A stretch of 64,000 bases of DNA from positions 248,001 to 312,000 of the forward strand of contig CAVZSC010000026.1 of the NCBI GenBank assembly GCA_963777755.1, given 5' to 3'. The stretch is from DATFWC01 sp963777755 (GTDB lineage: Bacteria > Pseudomonadota > Alphaproteobacteria > Rhizobiales > Xanthobacteraceae). Below are positions 1 to 8,721 of this stretch, piece by piece (the stretch's first letter is position 1; each line of letters starts with the position of its first letter). The notes under the pieces are model-generated. The model was not told the origin of the DNA and did not search any database. It saw nothing but the letters and a program-made list of their open reading frames with translations. The position numbers and the translations under genes were made by a program.

Positions 1-987
1 CTCGGTGGCGACAAGCCGACCGTGACCGACGCCAACCTGGTGCTCGGGCGGCTCGCTGCCGATCGCTTCCTTGGCGGCGAGATGAAGCTCGATGTCGGCG
101 CCGCCGAGCGCGCGCTCAAGGCCAACGTGGCCGACCCGCTGGGCATGGACGTCACCGGGGCCGCCGACGGCATCCTGCGCATCGCCGCGACCGCCATGTC
201 CTACGCGGTCAAGGGGGTGACCACCGAGCGCGGCCTCGACGCCGGCGCGTTCGTGCTCGTCGCCTATGGGGGCGCCGGCCCGCTGCATGCAGTGGCGGTG
301 GCGCGCGAGATCGGCATCCGCACGGTGATCATCCCGCCGGCGCCGGGCGTGTTCTCGGCCTTCGGCATGCTGTTCGCGGATCTGCGCTACGACTACGTGC
401 GCACCGCGCTCACGCGCCTCGACGATGCGTCGTTCGAGCGCATCGAGGAGATCTATCGCGAGCTCGAGAGCCAAGGCCGCGATGCGATCGCCGGCACCTC
501 GGTCGTGCCGCACAAGATCGTCGTCAAGCGCGCCGCCGACATGCGCTATGTCGGCCAGGAGCACGCCGTCACCGTCGACCTGCCGCTCGCGGTGTTTGCC
601 AGGCAGGACCGCAAGGCGATCAAGCGCCATTTCGATGCCACCCACGCACTGCGCTACGGCACCTCGGCGCCCGAGGAGCGCGCCGAGATCGTGAGCCTGC
701 GCACCACCGTCACCGGCCTGATGCGCAAGCCGCCACAGGGGAAGATCAGGCGGGGTCAGGGAGTGCCGCCGAAGGCGGCCTTCGCCGGCAAGCGGCCGGT
801 CTATTTCGAGGACGGGGGCTTCAGGAGCACGCCGACCTGGCGGCGCTCCGCCCTGCTGGCCGGCAACCGCATCCGCGGGCCCGCGCTGATCGAGGAGCAT
901 GCCTCGACCACGCTCGTCATGCCGGGCGACGCGCTCGAGGTCGACGCCTACGGCAATCTCGTCATCGCGGTCGCAGGAGCACGCTGA
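1..987 (+). CDS. hyuA: Hydantoinase/oxoprolinase A-type subunit, C-terminal part (5' end outside window)
   Basis: The reading frame is open from base 1 and 328 residues are visible; the family is usually about 680-700, so roughly the N-terminal half is missing. Family motifs are present: TVTDANLVLGRL at the left edge, AYGGAGPLHA near residue 80, the PPAPGVFSAFGML block, MRYVGQEH near residue 180, and the C-terminal GPALIEEHASTT block. This subunit forms the ATP-dependent hydantoinase/5-oxoprolinase-type enzyme with the B subunit, which follows after 2 bases. The family opens cyclic amides such as hydantoins, oxoproline or carbapenem-like lactams; acetone carboxylase subunits are relatives. 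The actual substrate cannot be read from the sequence. Confidence 0.9.
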   Translation, partial: LGGDKPTVTDANLVLGRLAADRFLGGEMKLDVGAAERALKANVADPLGMDVTGAADGILRIAATAMSYAVKGVTTERGLDAGAFVLVAYGGAGPLHAVAVAREIGIRTVIIPPAPGVFSAFGMLFADLRYDYVRTALTRLDDASFERIEEIYRELESQGRDAIAGTSVVPHKIVVKRAADMRYVGQEHAVTVDLPLAVFARQDRKAIKRHFDATHALRYGTSAPEERAEIVSLRTTVTGLMRKPPQGKIRRGQGVPPKAAFAGKRPVYFEDGGFRSTPTWRRSALLAGNRIRGPALIEEHASTTLVMPGDALEVDAYGNLVIAVAGAR

Positions 988-989
988 CC

Positions 990-2774
990 ATGGCCAGGAA
1001 GAGCACCCGGAAGACAAGAGGGAGCGGTGCGGCGGGTACGCGCCGCCAGAAAATCGATCCGGTCGTCACCGAGATCGTGCGCAACGGCATCCTGGCGGTG
1101 ACCGAGGAAATGAAGACCAACCTCATGCGCACCGCCTACAACATCATCATCTACGAGGCGCTGGACTTCACCACCGGCCTGTTCACGCCGGAGGGCGAGA
1201 CGGTGTCGATCGGCATCGGCCTGCCGATGTTCATCCGCGGCATGGCGGAGACCGTGAAGGCGAAGATCCGCCATTTCGGCAAGGACGGGATCAAGCCGGG
1301 CGACATCTACATCACCAACGATGCGTACCTGACCGGCAGCCATCTCAACCACGTCACCCTGACCTTGCCGATCTTTCACAAGGGCGTGCTGGTCGGCTTC
1401 TCCTGTTGCATGGCGCACTGGCTCGACATCGGCGGCACGCTCGGCGGCATGACCACCGACATCTATTCGGAAGGCATCCAGCTCCCGATCCTACGGCTGC
1501 ACAAGGGCGGCGCGGTCAACCAGGACGTGGTCGACATCATCCGGCAGAACGTGCGGCTGCCGAGCCGCGCCATGGGCGACCTGCGTGCGCAGGTCACCGC
1601 GGTGAAGACCGGCGAGCGGCGGTTCCTCCAGCTGATCGAGCGCTATGGCCGCGAGCCGGTGCTCGGTGCGATCGCCGCCATCATGGACCAGGCCGAGGCG
1701 CTGGCGCGCGCCCGCACGCGCAGCATTCCCAACGGCGTCTACGAGGCGGAGTCCTACATGGACGACGACGGCATCGAGGTCGGCAAGCCGGTGCCGATCC
1801 GCGTGCGCGTCACCGTCAAGGGCGACGAGATGACGATCGACCTCACCGAGGTCTCACGCCAGGTGCGCGGCTTCTACAATTCCGGCATCACCACCGGCCA
1901 TGCCTGCGCGCAGGTCGCCTACAAGTGCATCACCTCGCCGACCGACTATCCGATCAACGACGGATCGTTCCGCAGCCTCAAGACCATCGTGCCGCCCGGC
2001 CGCGTCATCTCGGCGACGCGCCCGGCGCCCATGCGCTGGTGGATGACCTACCCGATGACCATCGTCGACACGATCTTCAAGGCGCTCAGCCCGGCGATCC
2101 CCGAGCGCGTGATCGCCGGCCATCACGCCGACCTGCTGGTCGCCGCCTGCCACGGCATCAACACGCGGACGAGCGAATTCTTCATCGCCAATTTCGGCCC
2201 GCTCGGCGGCGGCTGGGGCGCCAAGCACAACGAGGACGGCGTGTCGGCGACCGTGTGCATCAACGACGGCGACACCCACAATGGGCCGAACGAGCAGGGC
2301 GAAGCGAAGTTTCCCCTGGTGGTCGAGAACTACCGGCTGGTGCCGGATTCCGGCGGCGCCGGCCGCTGGCGCGGCGGGCTCGGCGTCGAGCGGGTGATCC
2401 GCGCCCGCACGCCCATGACCATGAACACGCAGATCGAGCGTGCCCATTGCCGGCCGTGGGGCCTCGAGGGCGGCGGGGAGGCGACCGGCAACGAGGTCGC
2501 GCTGCGCCTCGGTGGCGCCTGGAAGACGGACTTCCCCAACGCCAAGGTGCTGGTGGCGCAGCTCAAGCCGGGCGATGCGTTCCGCGTCCGCTCGGGCGGC
2601 GGCGGCGGCTACGGCTCGCCGCTCGAGCGCCCGGTCGCGCTGGTGCAGGAGGACGTCCGCCAGGGCTATGTGAGCGTGCAGGCGGCCGCCGAGCAGTACG
2701 GTGTCATCATCGATGCGGAAACCTACGAGGTGGATGCTGCGGCCACCGAGAAGCGACGCGCGCAAGCCTTGTAG
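990..2774 (+). CDS. hyuB: Hydantoinase/oxoprolinase B-type subunit
   Basis: This 594-residue protein is full length for the HyuB family. It shows the early block DFTTGLFTPEGETVSIG, the GDIYITNDAYLTGSHLNH block, a DIGGTLGGMTTDIYSEG segment and the glycine-rich GGGGGYGSPLERP motif near residue 540. It starts 2 bases after the A subunit, with AGGAG about 12 bases upstream, so the two are co-translated and form one ATP-dependent amide/lactam-opening enzyme in the cytoplasm. The last codon is followed by a TAG that is contained in a palindromic repeat beginning at 2771, so the natural 3' end may have been remodelled by repeat insertion. Confidence 0.93.
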   Translation: MARKSTRKTRGSGAAGTRRQKIDPVVTEIVRNGILAVTEEMKTNLMRTAYNIIIYEALDFTTGLFTPEGETVSIGIGLPMFIRGMAETVKAKIRHFGKDGIKPGDIYITNDAYLTGSHLNHVTLTLPIFHKGVLVGFSCCMAHWLDIGGTLGGMTTDIYSEGIQLPILRLHKGGAVNQDVVDIIRQNVRLPSRAMGDLRAQVTAVKTGERRFLQLIERYGREPVLGAIAAIMDQAEALARARTRSIPNGVYEAESYMDDDGIEVGKPVPIRVRVTVKGDEMTIDLTEVSRQVRGFYNSGITTGHACAQVAYKCITSPTDYPINDGSFRSLKTIVPPGRVISATRPAPMRWWMTYPMTIVDTIFKALSPAIPERVIAGHHADLLVAACHGINTRTSEFFIANFGPLGGGWGAKHNEDGVSATVCINDGDTHNGPNEQGEAKFPLVVENYRLVPDSGGAGRWRGGLGVERVIRARTPMTMNTQIERAHCRPWGLEGGGEATGNEVALRLGGAWKTDFPNAKVLVAQLKPGDAFRVRSGGGGGYGSPLERPVALVQEDVRQGYVSVQAAAEQYGVIIDAETYEVDAAATEKRRAQAL

Positions 2775-2852
2775 GGGCGACCCTTGTGGTCGCCCGCTTA
2801 CGACCTCCCCATTCGCGACGCGGCCGCGGGCACCCAAAAGGGGTGCCCCTAC
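2771..2852. repeat. GTAGGGGCGACC-type double-hairpin intergenic repeat, copy 1
   Basis: The ends are near-inverted (GTAGGGGC / GCCCCTAC). Inside are two hairpins: gggcgacc (2775-2782) with ggtcgccc (2788-2795), and gggcaccc (2828-2835) with gggtgccc (2841-2848). A second, partly decayed copy lies at 30104-30183. It is noncoding, lies between the hyuB stop and a minus-strand gene end, and may also act as a bidirectional transcription end. Confidence 0.75.
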
Positions 2853-2868
2853 ATGCGGCTATGCAGAA

Positions 2869-3087
2869 TCACCGCTTCAATTTCGCCGTGAATGACATCC
2901 CGCCGGCTCCGCAGCACGGGCAGCTCATGGCGATCAGGATGTTCTGCTTCTGCTCCTCGTCGAGGTCGGTGCGATCGAGCATCGCCCGCGTCTGCTGCTG
3001 GAACAGCTCGTGCAGCGACAGATTGCTGTAGGCGATCTGCTCGTCGGACGCCGCCGAAACGTTGTTGTCTTCGCGTTTCTTCGCCAT
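2869..3087 (-). CDS. Small protein with CPCCG motif, unknown function
   Basis: A 72-residue, charged and Gln-rich protein of no recognised family. The N-terminal half looks helical (LHELFQQQTRAML, DLDEEQKQNIL), and near the C-terminus is a tight MSCPCCGAGGMSF segment that could bind a metal or form a disulfide. It begins 3 bases after the stop of the luciferase-like gene upstream, so it is the third gene of a minus-strand operon with that gene and an alpha/beta hydrolase. The overlap-like spacing and clear start support it being real. It could be a partner or metal-delivery protein, but this is a guess. Confidence 0.65.
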   Translation of the reverse strand: MAKKREDNNVSAASDEQIAYSNLSLHELFQQQTRAMLDRTDLDEEQKQNILIAMSCPCCGAGGMSFTAKLKR

Positions 3088-3090
3088 GCC

Positions 3091-4233
3091 CTAATTCCGC
3101 AAATGCGGCATCACTTCGCTGGCGAACATCTCCATGTTGCGCTTGGTGAGCTCGTCATTGAGCACGCCGGTTTGCAGCATCGTCACCAGGTGATTGGCGC
3201 CGGTCGCTTCGCGCAGCCGGGAGAGCTCGTCGCGCACGGTCTGCGGGCTTCCCACCACCACGGTGCCGCTCTCCATCAGCTCCTCCAGCGAGTGGCGTTT
3301 GCGCGCGCCCAGCGCCTTGCGCATCTTCATGGTGTTCTTCATCGACGACAGCGACGTGTAGCCGGGCGGCATGAGCATTTCCCACGGCACCGCCAGGAAG
3401 TCGTTGAACAGGGTCTCCATGCCGGCGCGCGCCTCCTCGCGCGCGCGCTCGTCCGTCTCGGCGACATAGACCGGACTCGCCCAGCCGAGCTGGTCGCCCG
3501 AGGCCTCGTAACCGTACTGTTTTGCCTGCTCGCGATAGAGGTTGAGATAGCGCGCCACCAGCTCGCGGCCGCTGAACGTCACCAGGAACGTGTACTTGCG
3601 CTCCGGCGCCGCCGCCCACTTGATCGTCTCGGAGGAGCCCATGGAGGGGATCCAGATCGGCGGGTGCGGCGTCTGGTAGGGGCGCGGCCACAGGTTGACG
3701 TAACGCAGATTGTAGTGCTCGCCGTCGAACTCGAACGGCCCCGGCCGCGTCCAGGCGGCGACGATCAGGTCGTGCGCCTCCTGGAAGCGCTCGTGCGAGA
3801 AATACGGATTGATGCCGGTCGCATGGTACTCGTTGCCGATGCCACGCACGAACCCAGTAATGATCCGCCCCCTCGACAGGTTGTCGAGCATGGCGAACTC
3901 CTCGGCGATGTTCACGGGGTTGTTCACCAGCGGCAGCGCGCGGCCGACGATTGCGATCTTGGCTTTCTTCGTGCGCTGGATCAGGGCGCTGGCGATCAGG
4001 TTGGGCGCCGGCATCATGCCGTAGGCGGTCTGGTGATGCTCGTTCACCGCGATCACGTCGAACCCGAGGTCCTCCGCATAGGCGAGCTGGTCGAGATAGG
4101 ACTGGTACTCGTCGGCGCCCTTCTTGGGGTCGTACAGCGTGTTTGGCAGCACCACCCAGGCGGCGCGATGCTTGTGACGCTCCGCCATGTCCAGGGGGCG
4201 ATACGGCATCAGGTGGAAGAACGTGAATTTCAT
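3091..4233 (-). CDS. LLM-class flavin-dependent oxidoreductase (luciferase-like)
   Basis: A 380-residue bacterial luciferase-like monooxygenase fold. It starts MKFTFFHLMPYR and has the NEHHQTAYGMMPAPN block near residue 60, the RGRIITGFVRGIGNEY block near 115, and PHPPIWIPSMG near 190, all typical of the alkanal-monooxygenase/F420-like superfamily. The start at 4233 is chosen because it overlaps the stop of the upstream hydrolase gene by ATGA and begins exactly at the conserved first strand. Family members oxidise small organic substrates with reduced FMN and O2. The operon partner is an alpha/beta hydrolase, suggesting a degradative oxidation-then-hydrolysis pair; the substrate is unknown. 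Confidence 0.9.
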   Translation of the reverse strand: MKFTFFHLMPYRPLDMAERHKHRAAWVVLPNTLYDPKKGADEYQSYLDQLAYAEDLGFDVIAVNEHHQTAYGMMPAPNLIASALIQRTKKAKIAIVGRALPLVNNPVNIAEEFAMLDNLSRGRIITGFVRGIGNEYHATGINPYFSHERFQEAHDLIVAAWTRPGPFEFDGEHYNLRYVNLWPRPYQTPHPPIWIPSMGSSETIKWAAAPERKYTFLVTFSGRELVARYLNLYREQAKQYGYEASGDQLGWASPVYVAETDERAREEARAGMETLFNDFLAVPWEMLMPPGYTSLSSMKNTMKMRKALGARKRHSLEELMESGTVVVGSPQTVRDELSRLREATGANHLVTMLQTGVLNDELTKRNMEMFASEVMPHLRN

Positions 4234-5009
4234 GACCGCACCCCATCGACGAACGCGAGGATTTTTTGCGCCGCGACCGCGCCTTTCTCGACCATCGGCA
4301 GGTGCCCGCACTCGGGCAGGATCTCGACCCGTATATCGGGCACGCGCTCCTGCCACACCTTGGCGTAGGCGCTCGGCATGATCTTGTCGTCACGCCCCCA
4401 CAGCACGAAGGTCGGGACGGAAATCCGGTGCAGCCAGCGCTCCAGCGCCGGGTTGAACCAGCGCGGCTCCCAGCCGAGCTTGGCCGCCATGAAGCGATTG
4501 GTGAGCGCCCGGTCGGCATCCTGCTCGGACGGCACCTGGGCGATCATCTGCTCGGCGAACGACTGGTCGTAGAACAGGTTGCGCGCCAGCTCATCCGGCG
4601 CCCAGATGAAATTGTCGCCGCTCGGCACGCCCTTCACCCGCACGCCGGCCGGGTCGAGCAGCGACAGGCTGGCGATCCGGCTGCAGTTGCGCACCGCGGC
4701 TTCCGCCGCGATCCATCCGCCAAGCGAATGCGCGACGACGTGCACGCGCTCGCCGAGCTTGTCGAGGACATCGAGGTAGTACATCGCCATGTCGCCGACG
4801 TTGCGGAGCCACGGAGGATTGTCGGAGTCGCCGAAGCCCGGGTGCTCCGGCATGAGCACCTGGTGCTTTCCCGCCAGCGCGGTGAAGAACGGCAGCCAGG
4901 GCGGCACACCGGCCGCGCCATGCAGGTAGAGCAGCACGGAACCCTGCCCGTCGCGCCACAGGCGCACGCCGACGTCCCGCACCGTGTGCCTTTCCTCTCG
5001 AGCCGACAT
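4230..5009 (-). CDS. Alpha/beta-fold hydrolase
   Basis: A 259-residue protein with a complete alpha/beta hydrolase layout: oxyanion HG at residues 30-31, nucleophile elbow AHSLGG with Ser95, an acidic residue in GRDDK (Asp207/208) and catalytic His236 in ECGHLP. The cap region is around residues 130-190. The start at 5009 has a strong GGAGGAA site about 9 bases upstream; longer frames upstream read through the divergent promoter region. It resembles meta-cleavage-product hydrolases and esterases (HsaD/MhpC-like), so a C-C or ester hydrolysis step is likely. It is first in a minus-strand operon with the luciferase-like gene and the CPCCG small protein, divergent from a TctC gene. Confidence 0.9.
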   Translation of the reverse strand: MSAREERHTVRDVGVRLWRDGQGSVLLYLHGAAGVPPWLPFFTALAGKHQVLMPEHPGFGDSDNPPWLRNVGDMAMYYLDVLDKLGERVHVVAHSLGGWIAAEAAVRNCSRIASLSLLDPAGVRVKGVPSGDNFIWAPDELARNLFYDQSFAEQMIAQVPSEQDADRALTNRFMAAKLGWEPRWFNPALERWLHRISVPTFVLWGRDDKIMPSAYAKVWQERVPDIRVEILPECGHLPMVEKGAVAAQKILAFVDGVRS

Positions 5010-5208
5010 GAGCCGAGTTCCTCCCTGGCTTGCAAGCTTTGCATCGTTTCGCGTTATCGGAGAGCGACGAACATACCGCCCACGCGACGCCGCGGAAGTC
5101 CAGTGTGGCGCATTCGACCCATGATGAAAATGGTTTGTGCCGCGGCGCGCAAACCTGCTAGCGTTTTGCGGCAGTCCGGAGAAGAAGCGTTTCGGGGAGG
5201 CGAATGGG

Positions 5209-6165
5209 ATGCGGCGCATCGCGGGGTCGTTGGCGGTTTCGCTCATCGCAGGCTCTGCTCTCGCTGCCGACCTCGACTGCACGCAGATCAGGCTGCTGGT
5301 TCCCTATCCGGCCGGCGGCGCGACCGACGTCGGCGCGCGCCTCGTCGGCGAGCGGCTCGAGACGCTTCTGAGGAAGAGCGTCATCATCGAGAACCGGCCC
5401 GGCGCGACCGGCAACATCGGCACCGTCGCGGTAATCAATTCCAAGCCGGACGGCTGCACGCTCCTGGTGAACGCTGCCGTCATCGCGACGTTCCCGGTGA
5501 GCTTCGCCCGCCTCAACTACGACCCCATCCGTGACCTCATCCCGATCGGCGGCATCGGCATCACGCCAACCCTGCTGGTGGCGGCGCCGTCGGTCGGGGT
5601 GAGCGACATCAAGTCGCTGGTCCAGCTGAGCAAGGACAAGCCGGGCGGCGTGAACTTCAGCACCGCCGGCTACGGCCTGCTGCAGCACCTCGCGGTCGAG
5701 GAGATCGCGCAGCGCACGGGCGCGAAGGTCACCCACATCATCTACAAGGGCGGCGGCCAGGCGACGACCGACCTCGTCACCGCGCGGGTCGACTTCGGCA
5801 GCTTCGCCGCCGGCACGGTCAATCCGTTCCTGCAGGACGGCAAGCTCAAGCCGCTCGCGGTGGTGCAGGATCAGAGATCGAGCCTCGTCCCCGAGGTCGC
5901 GACCACCGCCGAGCAGGGATTGCCGGGTCTCAATGCGGGTGTGCATTTCATGCTGTTCGCGCCCGCCGGAACGCCCCGGGATGTCGTCGCCCTTCTCAAC
6001 GGCGAGATGCGCAAGGCGGTGGGCGAGCCCGCCGCGCGGGAGCGCCTCTTGAAAATCGGCTTCGATCCGACGCCCAGCACGGTGGAGGAGCTCACCGACA
6101 TCGTGCGCCGGACCGGCGAGGATTGGGCGCCGCTGATCCGACGCCTCAACATCAAGCTCGACTGA
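5209..6165 (+). CDS. Tripartite tricarboxylate transporter substrate-binding protein (Bug/TctC family), copy 1
   Basis: 318 residues with a cleavable signal peptide (about residues 1-20, ending ALA-AD). It carries the family blocks PYPAGGATDVGARL near residue 30 and ENRPGATGN near 60, plus the IYKGGGQA segment near 180. The start at 5209 is preceded by GGGGAGG. As a periplasmic Bug protein it would bind a carboxylate or related small molecule for uptake or sensing. No membrane TctA/TctB pair is adjacent. It leads a plus-strand run with an amidase, a hydrolase and a second TctC, which suggests the ligand is a substrate of those enzymes. Confidence 0.93.
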   Translation: MRRIAGSLAVSLIAGSALAADLDCTQIRLLVPYPAGGATDVGARLVGERLETLLRKSVIIENRPGATGNIGTVAVINSKPDGCTLLVNAAVIATFPVSFARLNYDPIRDLIPIGGIGITPTLLVAAPSVGVSDIKSLVQLSKDKPGGVNFSTAGYGLLQHLAVEEIAQRTGAKVTHIIYKGGGQATTDLVTARVDFGSFAAGTVNPFLQDGKLKPLAVVQDQRSSLVPEVATTAEQGLPGLNAGVHFMLFAPAGTPRDVVALLNGEMRKAVGEPAARERLLKIGFDPTPSTVEELTDIVRRTGEDWAPLIRRLNIKLD

Positions 6166-6186
6166 CCGCGCAGCGGATCCTCAGCC

Positions 6187-7482
6187 TTGGACGCCAAAAT
6201 CGATTCGGCCCTCAATGAGCTGACCGCGACCGAGATCGGCGCCGCCATCGCGGCCGGCCGGACCACCAGCGAGGCGGTGGTGCGCGCCTGCCTCGAGCGC
6301 GTGGCGGCGCGCGAGGCCGAGGTGCAGGCCTGGGCCGCACTGGATGCCGAGCAGGCGATCGCCAGTGCGCAGGCGTTCGACCGCGATGGAGCGCCGGGAC
6401 CGCTCGGCGGCGTGCCGTTCGGCGTGAAGGACATCATCGACACCGCCGATCTGCCGACCGAATGGGGCACGCCGATCCATCGCGGCCGTCAGACGCATCG
6501 CGATGCCGCTTGCGTCGCGCTCACGCGCCGTGCCGGCGGCATCCTGCTGGGCAAGACGGTCACCACCGAATTCGCCAACCTGCATCCGGGACCGACGCGC
6601 AATCCGCACGCCCTCGCCCGCACGCCCGGTGGCTCGTCGAGCGGCTCGGCCGCAGCGGTTGCCGACCACATGGTGCCGATCGCGCTCGGCACCCAGACGA
6701 CCGGCTCCACCATCCGGCCGGCCTCGTTCTGCGGCGTGTTCGGGTATCGGCCGACCTGGGGCGAGCATCGCCTGCATGGCGTGATGGAGGCCTCGGGCTC
6801 GCTCGACACGCTCGGGATCCTGGCGCGCTCGGTGGAGGACGTTTCGCTCTGGCGCGACGTCCTGCTCGGCATCCCGCCCGTGCCGATCGCCGAGCCCGCC
6901 GCGGCGCCGCGGATCGGCTTCTGCCGCACGCACAATTGGGAGCAGGTCGAGCCGACCACCCGGCGGCTGGTGGAGGACGCCGCCGCCGCGCTCGCGAGGC
7001 GCGGTGCGCGCGTTGCCGAGGTCCTTCTGCCGGCCCACTTTTCTCGCCTGAACGAGGCGCATCGCTCGATCTCGAGTTTCGAGTTCGCCCGCACCTTCAC
7101 CTGGGAGATCACGCAGCACTGGGAGGCGATCAGCGATACGCTGCGCAGCGGCCGCCTCGCCGACGGGCTCGCCTGCAGCTTCGAGCGCTATCTCGAGATG
7201 CAGGAGCTGGCCGAGCGGTGCCGTCGCGACGTCGAATCCGTGTGGGATGACTGCGACGTACTCATCACGCCGGCGGCGTTCGGCGAAGCGCCGGCCGGTG
7301 CACCGGCTTTTGCCGGTGCACCTCTCTACATGATGTGGACGGTCCTGCACGTGCCCGCCATCACCTTGCCGGTGCTCACGGGTCCGAACGGAATGCCGGT
7401 CGGTCTGCAGCTGATCGGCCAGCGCCACCATGATCGAAAACTATTCGCGCATGCGCGCTGGGCGTACCGCGAGCTGACGTGA
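6187..7482 (+). CDS. Amidase signature family protein
   Basis: 431 residues, slightly short for the family. The Ser-cisSer-Lys catalytic triad is intact: Lys81 in FGVKDI, cis-Ser150 in TPGGSSSGS and nucleophile Ser174 in TGSTIRP; the 24-residue spacing between the serines is standard. It would hydrolyse a carboxamide, releasing ammonia. The start is an apparent TTG at 6187 with a weak ribosome site, 21 bases after the TctC stop; no better in-frame start precedes the conserved N-terminal helix. It is not a GatA subunit by context (no gatB/gatC). With the neighbouring hydrolase and molybdenum hydroxylase it fits a catabolic route for a nitrogen-containing compound (inference). Confidence 0.9.
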   Translation: MDAKIDSALNELTATEIGAAIAAGRTTSEAVVRACLERVAAREAEVQAWAALDAEQAIASAQAFDRDGAPGPLGGVPFGVKDIIDTADLPTEWGTPIHRGRQTHRDAACVALTRRAGGILLGKTVTTEFANLHPGPTRNPHALARTPGGSSSGSAAAVADHMVPIALGTQTTGSTIRPASFCGVFGYRPTWGEHRLHGVMEASGSLDTLGILARSVEDVSLWRDVLLGIPPVPIAEPAAAPRIGFCRTHNWEQVEPTTRRLVEDAAAALARRGARVAEVLLPAHFSRLNEAHRSISSFEFARTFTWEITQHWEAISDTLRSGRLADGLACSFERYLEMQELAERCRRDVESVWDDCDVLITPAAFGEAPAGAPAFAGAPLYMMWTVLHVPAITLPVLTGPNGMPVGLQLIGQRHHDRKLFAHARWAYRELT

Positions 7483-7498
7483 TCCTCAGGAAGGAACC

Positions 7499-8671
7499 AT
7501 GACGACAGACAAGTGCGGCACGTGGGTGGAGACGTTCCCGGGCAATCTGCGCTGGACCAACGCGACGCAGATCGTGAAAGGCATGGTGCCGTGGGCGGCT
7601 GCGGCTGCGGGCGAGATCGACGTTGTCGTCCAGCGTCTCAAGGCACGCGAGCACGAGGCCGATCCCGATCGCGCGTGGCGCGAGGAATGGGGCGCGATGG
7701 GCGACAAGGTCGCCGCGATCGCCGACACCGCGGCGGCGGAAGGGCGACAGATCACCGCCGGCAACAACTACATGCGGGCCGGCAACTACTATTACAGCTC
7801 GGAGCGCTTCATCCCGCCGGGCGACGAGAAGATGGCGATGTACCGCAAGGCGCTGCGCTGCTACCGCGCCGCGTTGGAGCGGCTGCACCCGAACGTCGAG
7901 GTGGTCGACGTTCCCTACGAGGGACAGTCGCTTGCCGCCTATTTCATGAAGGCCCCGGGCGTCACCGGCCGCGCGCCCACCGTGGTGCTGTTCGACGGCA
8001 TGGACAATTGCAAGGAGATGAGCGTCATCTTCGCGGGCCTCGAGTTCGCCAAGCGCGGCATCCATACGTTGGCGATCGACGGTCCGGGCCAGGGCGAGAC
8101 GCAGCGGCTGCGGCAGATCCACAGCCGGCCCGACTACGAGGTGCCGGGCACCGCAGCCTACGAGTACGTCGCGGCACGTCCCGAGGTGGATCCCAAGCGC
8201 GTCGCCGTGATGGGCTACAGTTTCGGCGGCTATCAGGCGCCGCGCATCGTGGCGCACGAGAAGCGTTACGCGGCCTGCGTCGCGCTCGGCGCCATGCACT
8301 GGAGCATCTACGAATGGCAGGCCGAGGTGAAGGCGCGGCTCGCCAAGGATGCCAAGACGGCGTTCACGTCGAACTTCCAGTTCCGCTGGGTGGTCGGAGC
8401 GCCCGACAACGAGACGGCCCTCGAATGGGCCAAGCGCTTCACACTGGAAGGGGCGGCCGAGAAGATCGAGTGCGCCGTCCTGGTGCTGCACGGGGAGAAT
8501 GATAGGATTGTCCCGCTGCGGGAGGCGAAGACGCTGTACGAGCGGGTGGGTTCGAAACGAAAGCACCTCAAGATCTTCACGATCGACGAAGGCGGCGCCG
8601 AGCACTGCCAGGTCGATCACCGGCAGATGGGCATCGACTACGTGGGCGACTGGCTGCTCGCCAACATGTAG
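7499..8671 (+). CDS. Alpha/beta hydrolase of the 2,6-dihydroxypseudooxynicotine hydrolase-like (FrsA/DHPON) group
   Basis: 390 residues with a long N-terminal helical domain (about 1-130) before the hydrolase core, as in the DHPON hydrolase group. Catalytic candidates are Ser241 in GYSFGG, Asp335 in GENDRIVP and His369 in GAEHCQVD. The segment IDGPGQGETQ near 193 is also typical. Family members include C-C bond hydrolases of nicotine breakdown and esterases. The start has an AGGAAGGAA site. It lies between the amidase and a GTG-started TctC gene. Whether it cleaves a C-C, ester or amide bond is not visible. Confidence 0.85.
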   Translation: MTTDKCGTWVETFPGNLRWTNATQIVKGMVPWAAAAAGEIDVVVQRLKAREHEADPDRAWREEWGAMGDKVAAIADTAAAEGRQITAGNNYMRAGNYYYSSERFIPPGDEKMAMYRKALRCYRAALERLHPNVEVVDVPYEGQSLAAYFMKAPGVTGRAPTVVLFDGMDNCKEMSVIFAGLEFAKRGIHTLAIDGPGQGETQRLRQIHSRPDYEVPGTAAYEYVAARPEVDPKRVAVMGYSFGGYQAPRIVAHEKRYAACVALGAMHWSIYEWQAEVKARLAKDAKTAFTSNFQFRWVVGAPDNETALEWAKRFTLEGAAEKIECAVLVLHGENDRIVPLREAKTLYERVGSKRKHLKIFTIDEGGAEHCQVDHRQMGIDYVGDWLLANM

Positions 8672-8721
8672 CAAGGGGCGGCGCAAAGAAGCGGCGGACC
8701 GCCGCCACAGGGAGGACTATC

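Noticed and set aside
899..3031. Long plus-strand open frame over hyuB and beyond (710 codons)
   Set aside because: It is the +1 shadow of hyuB with an Arg/His/Gly/Pro-rich translation, as expected for antisense or out-of-frame reading in GC-rich genes.
3010..4368. 452-codon plus-strand frame opposite the luciferase-like gene
   Set aside because: Antisense shadow, His/Arg-rich, no recognisable motif.
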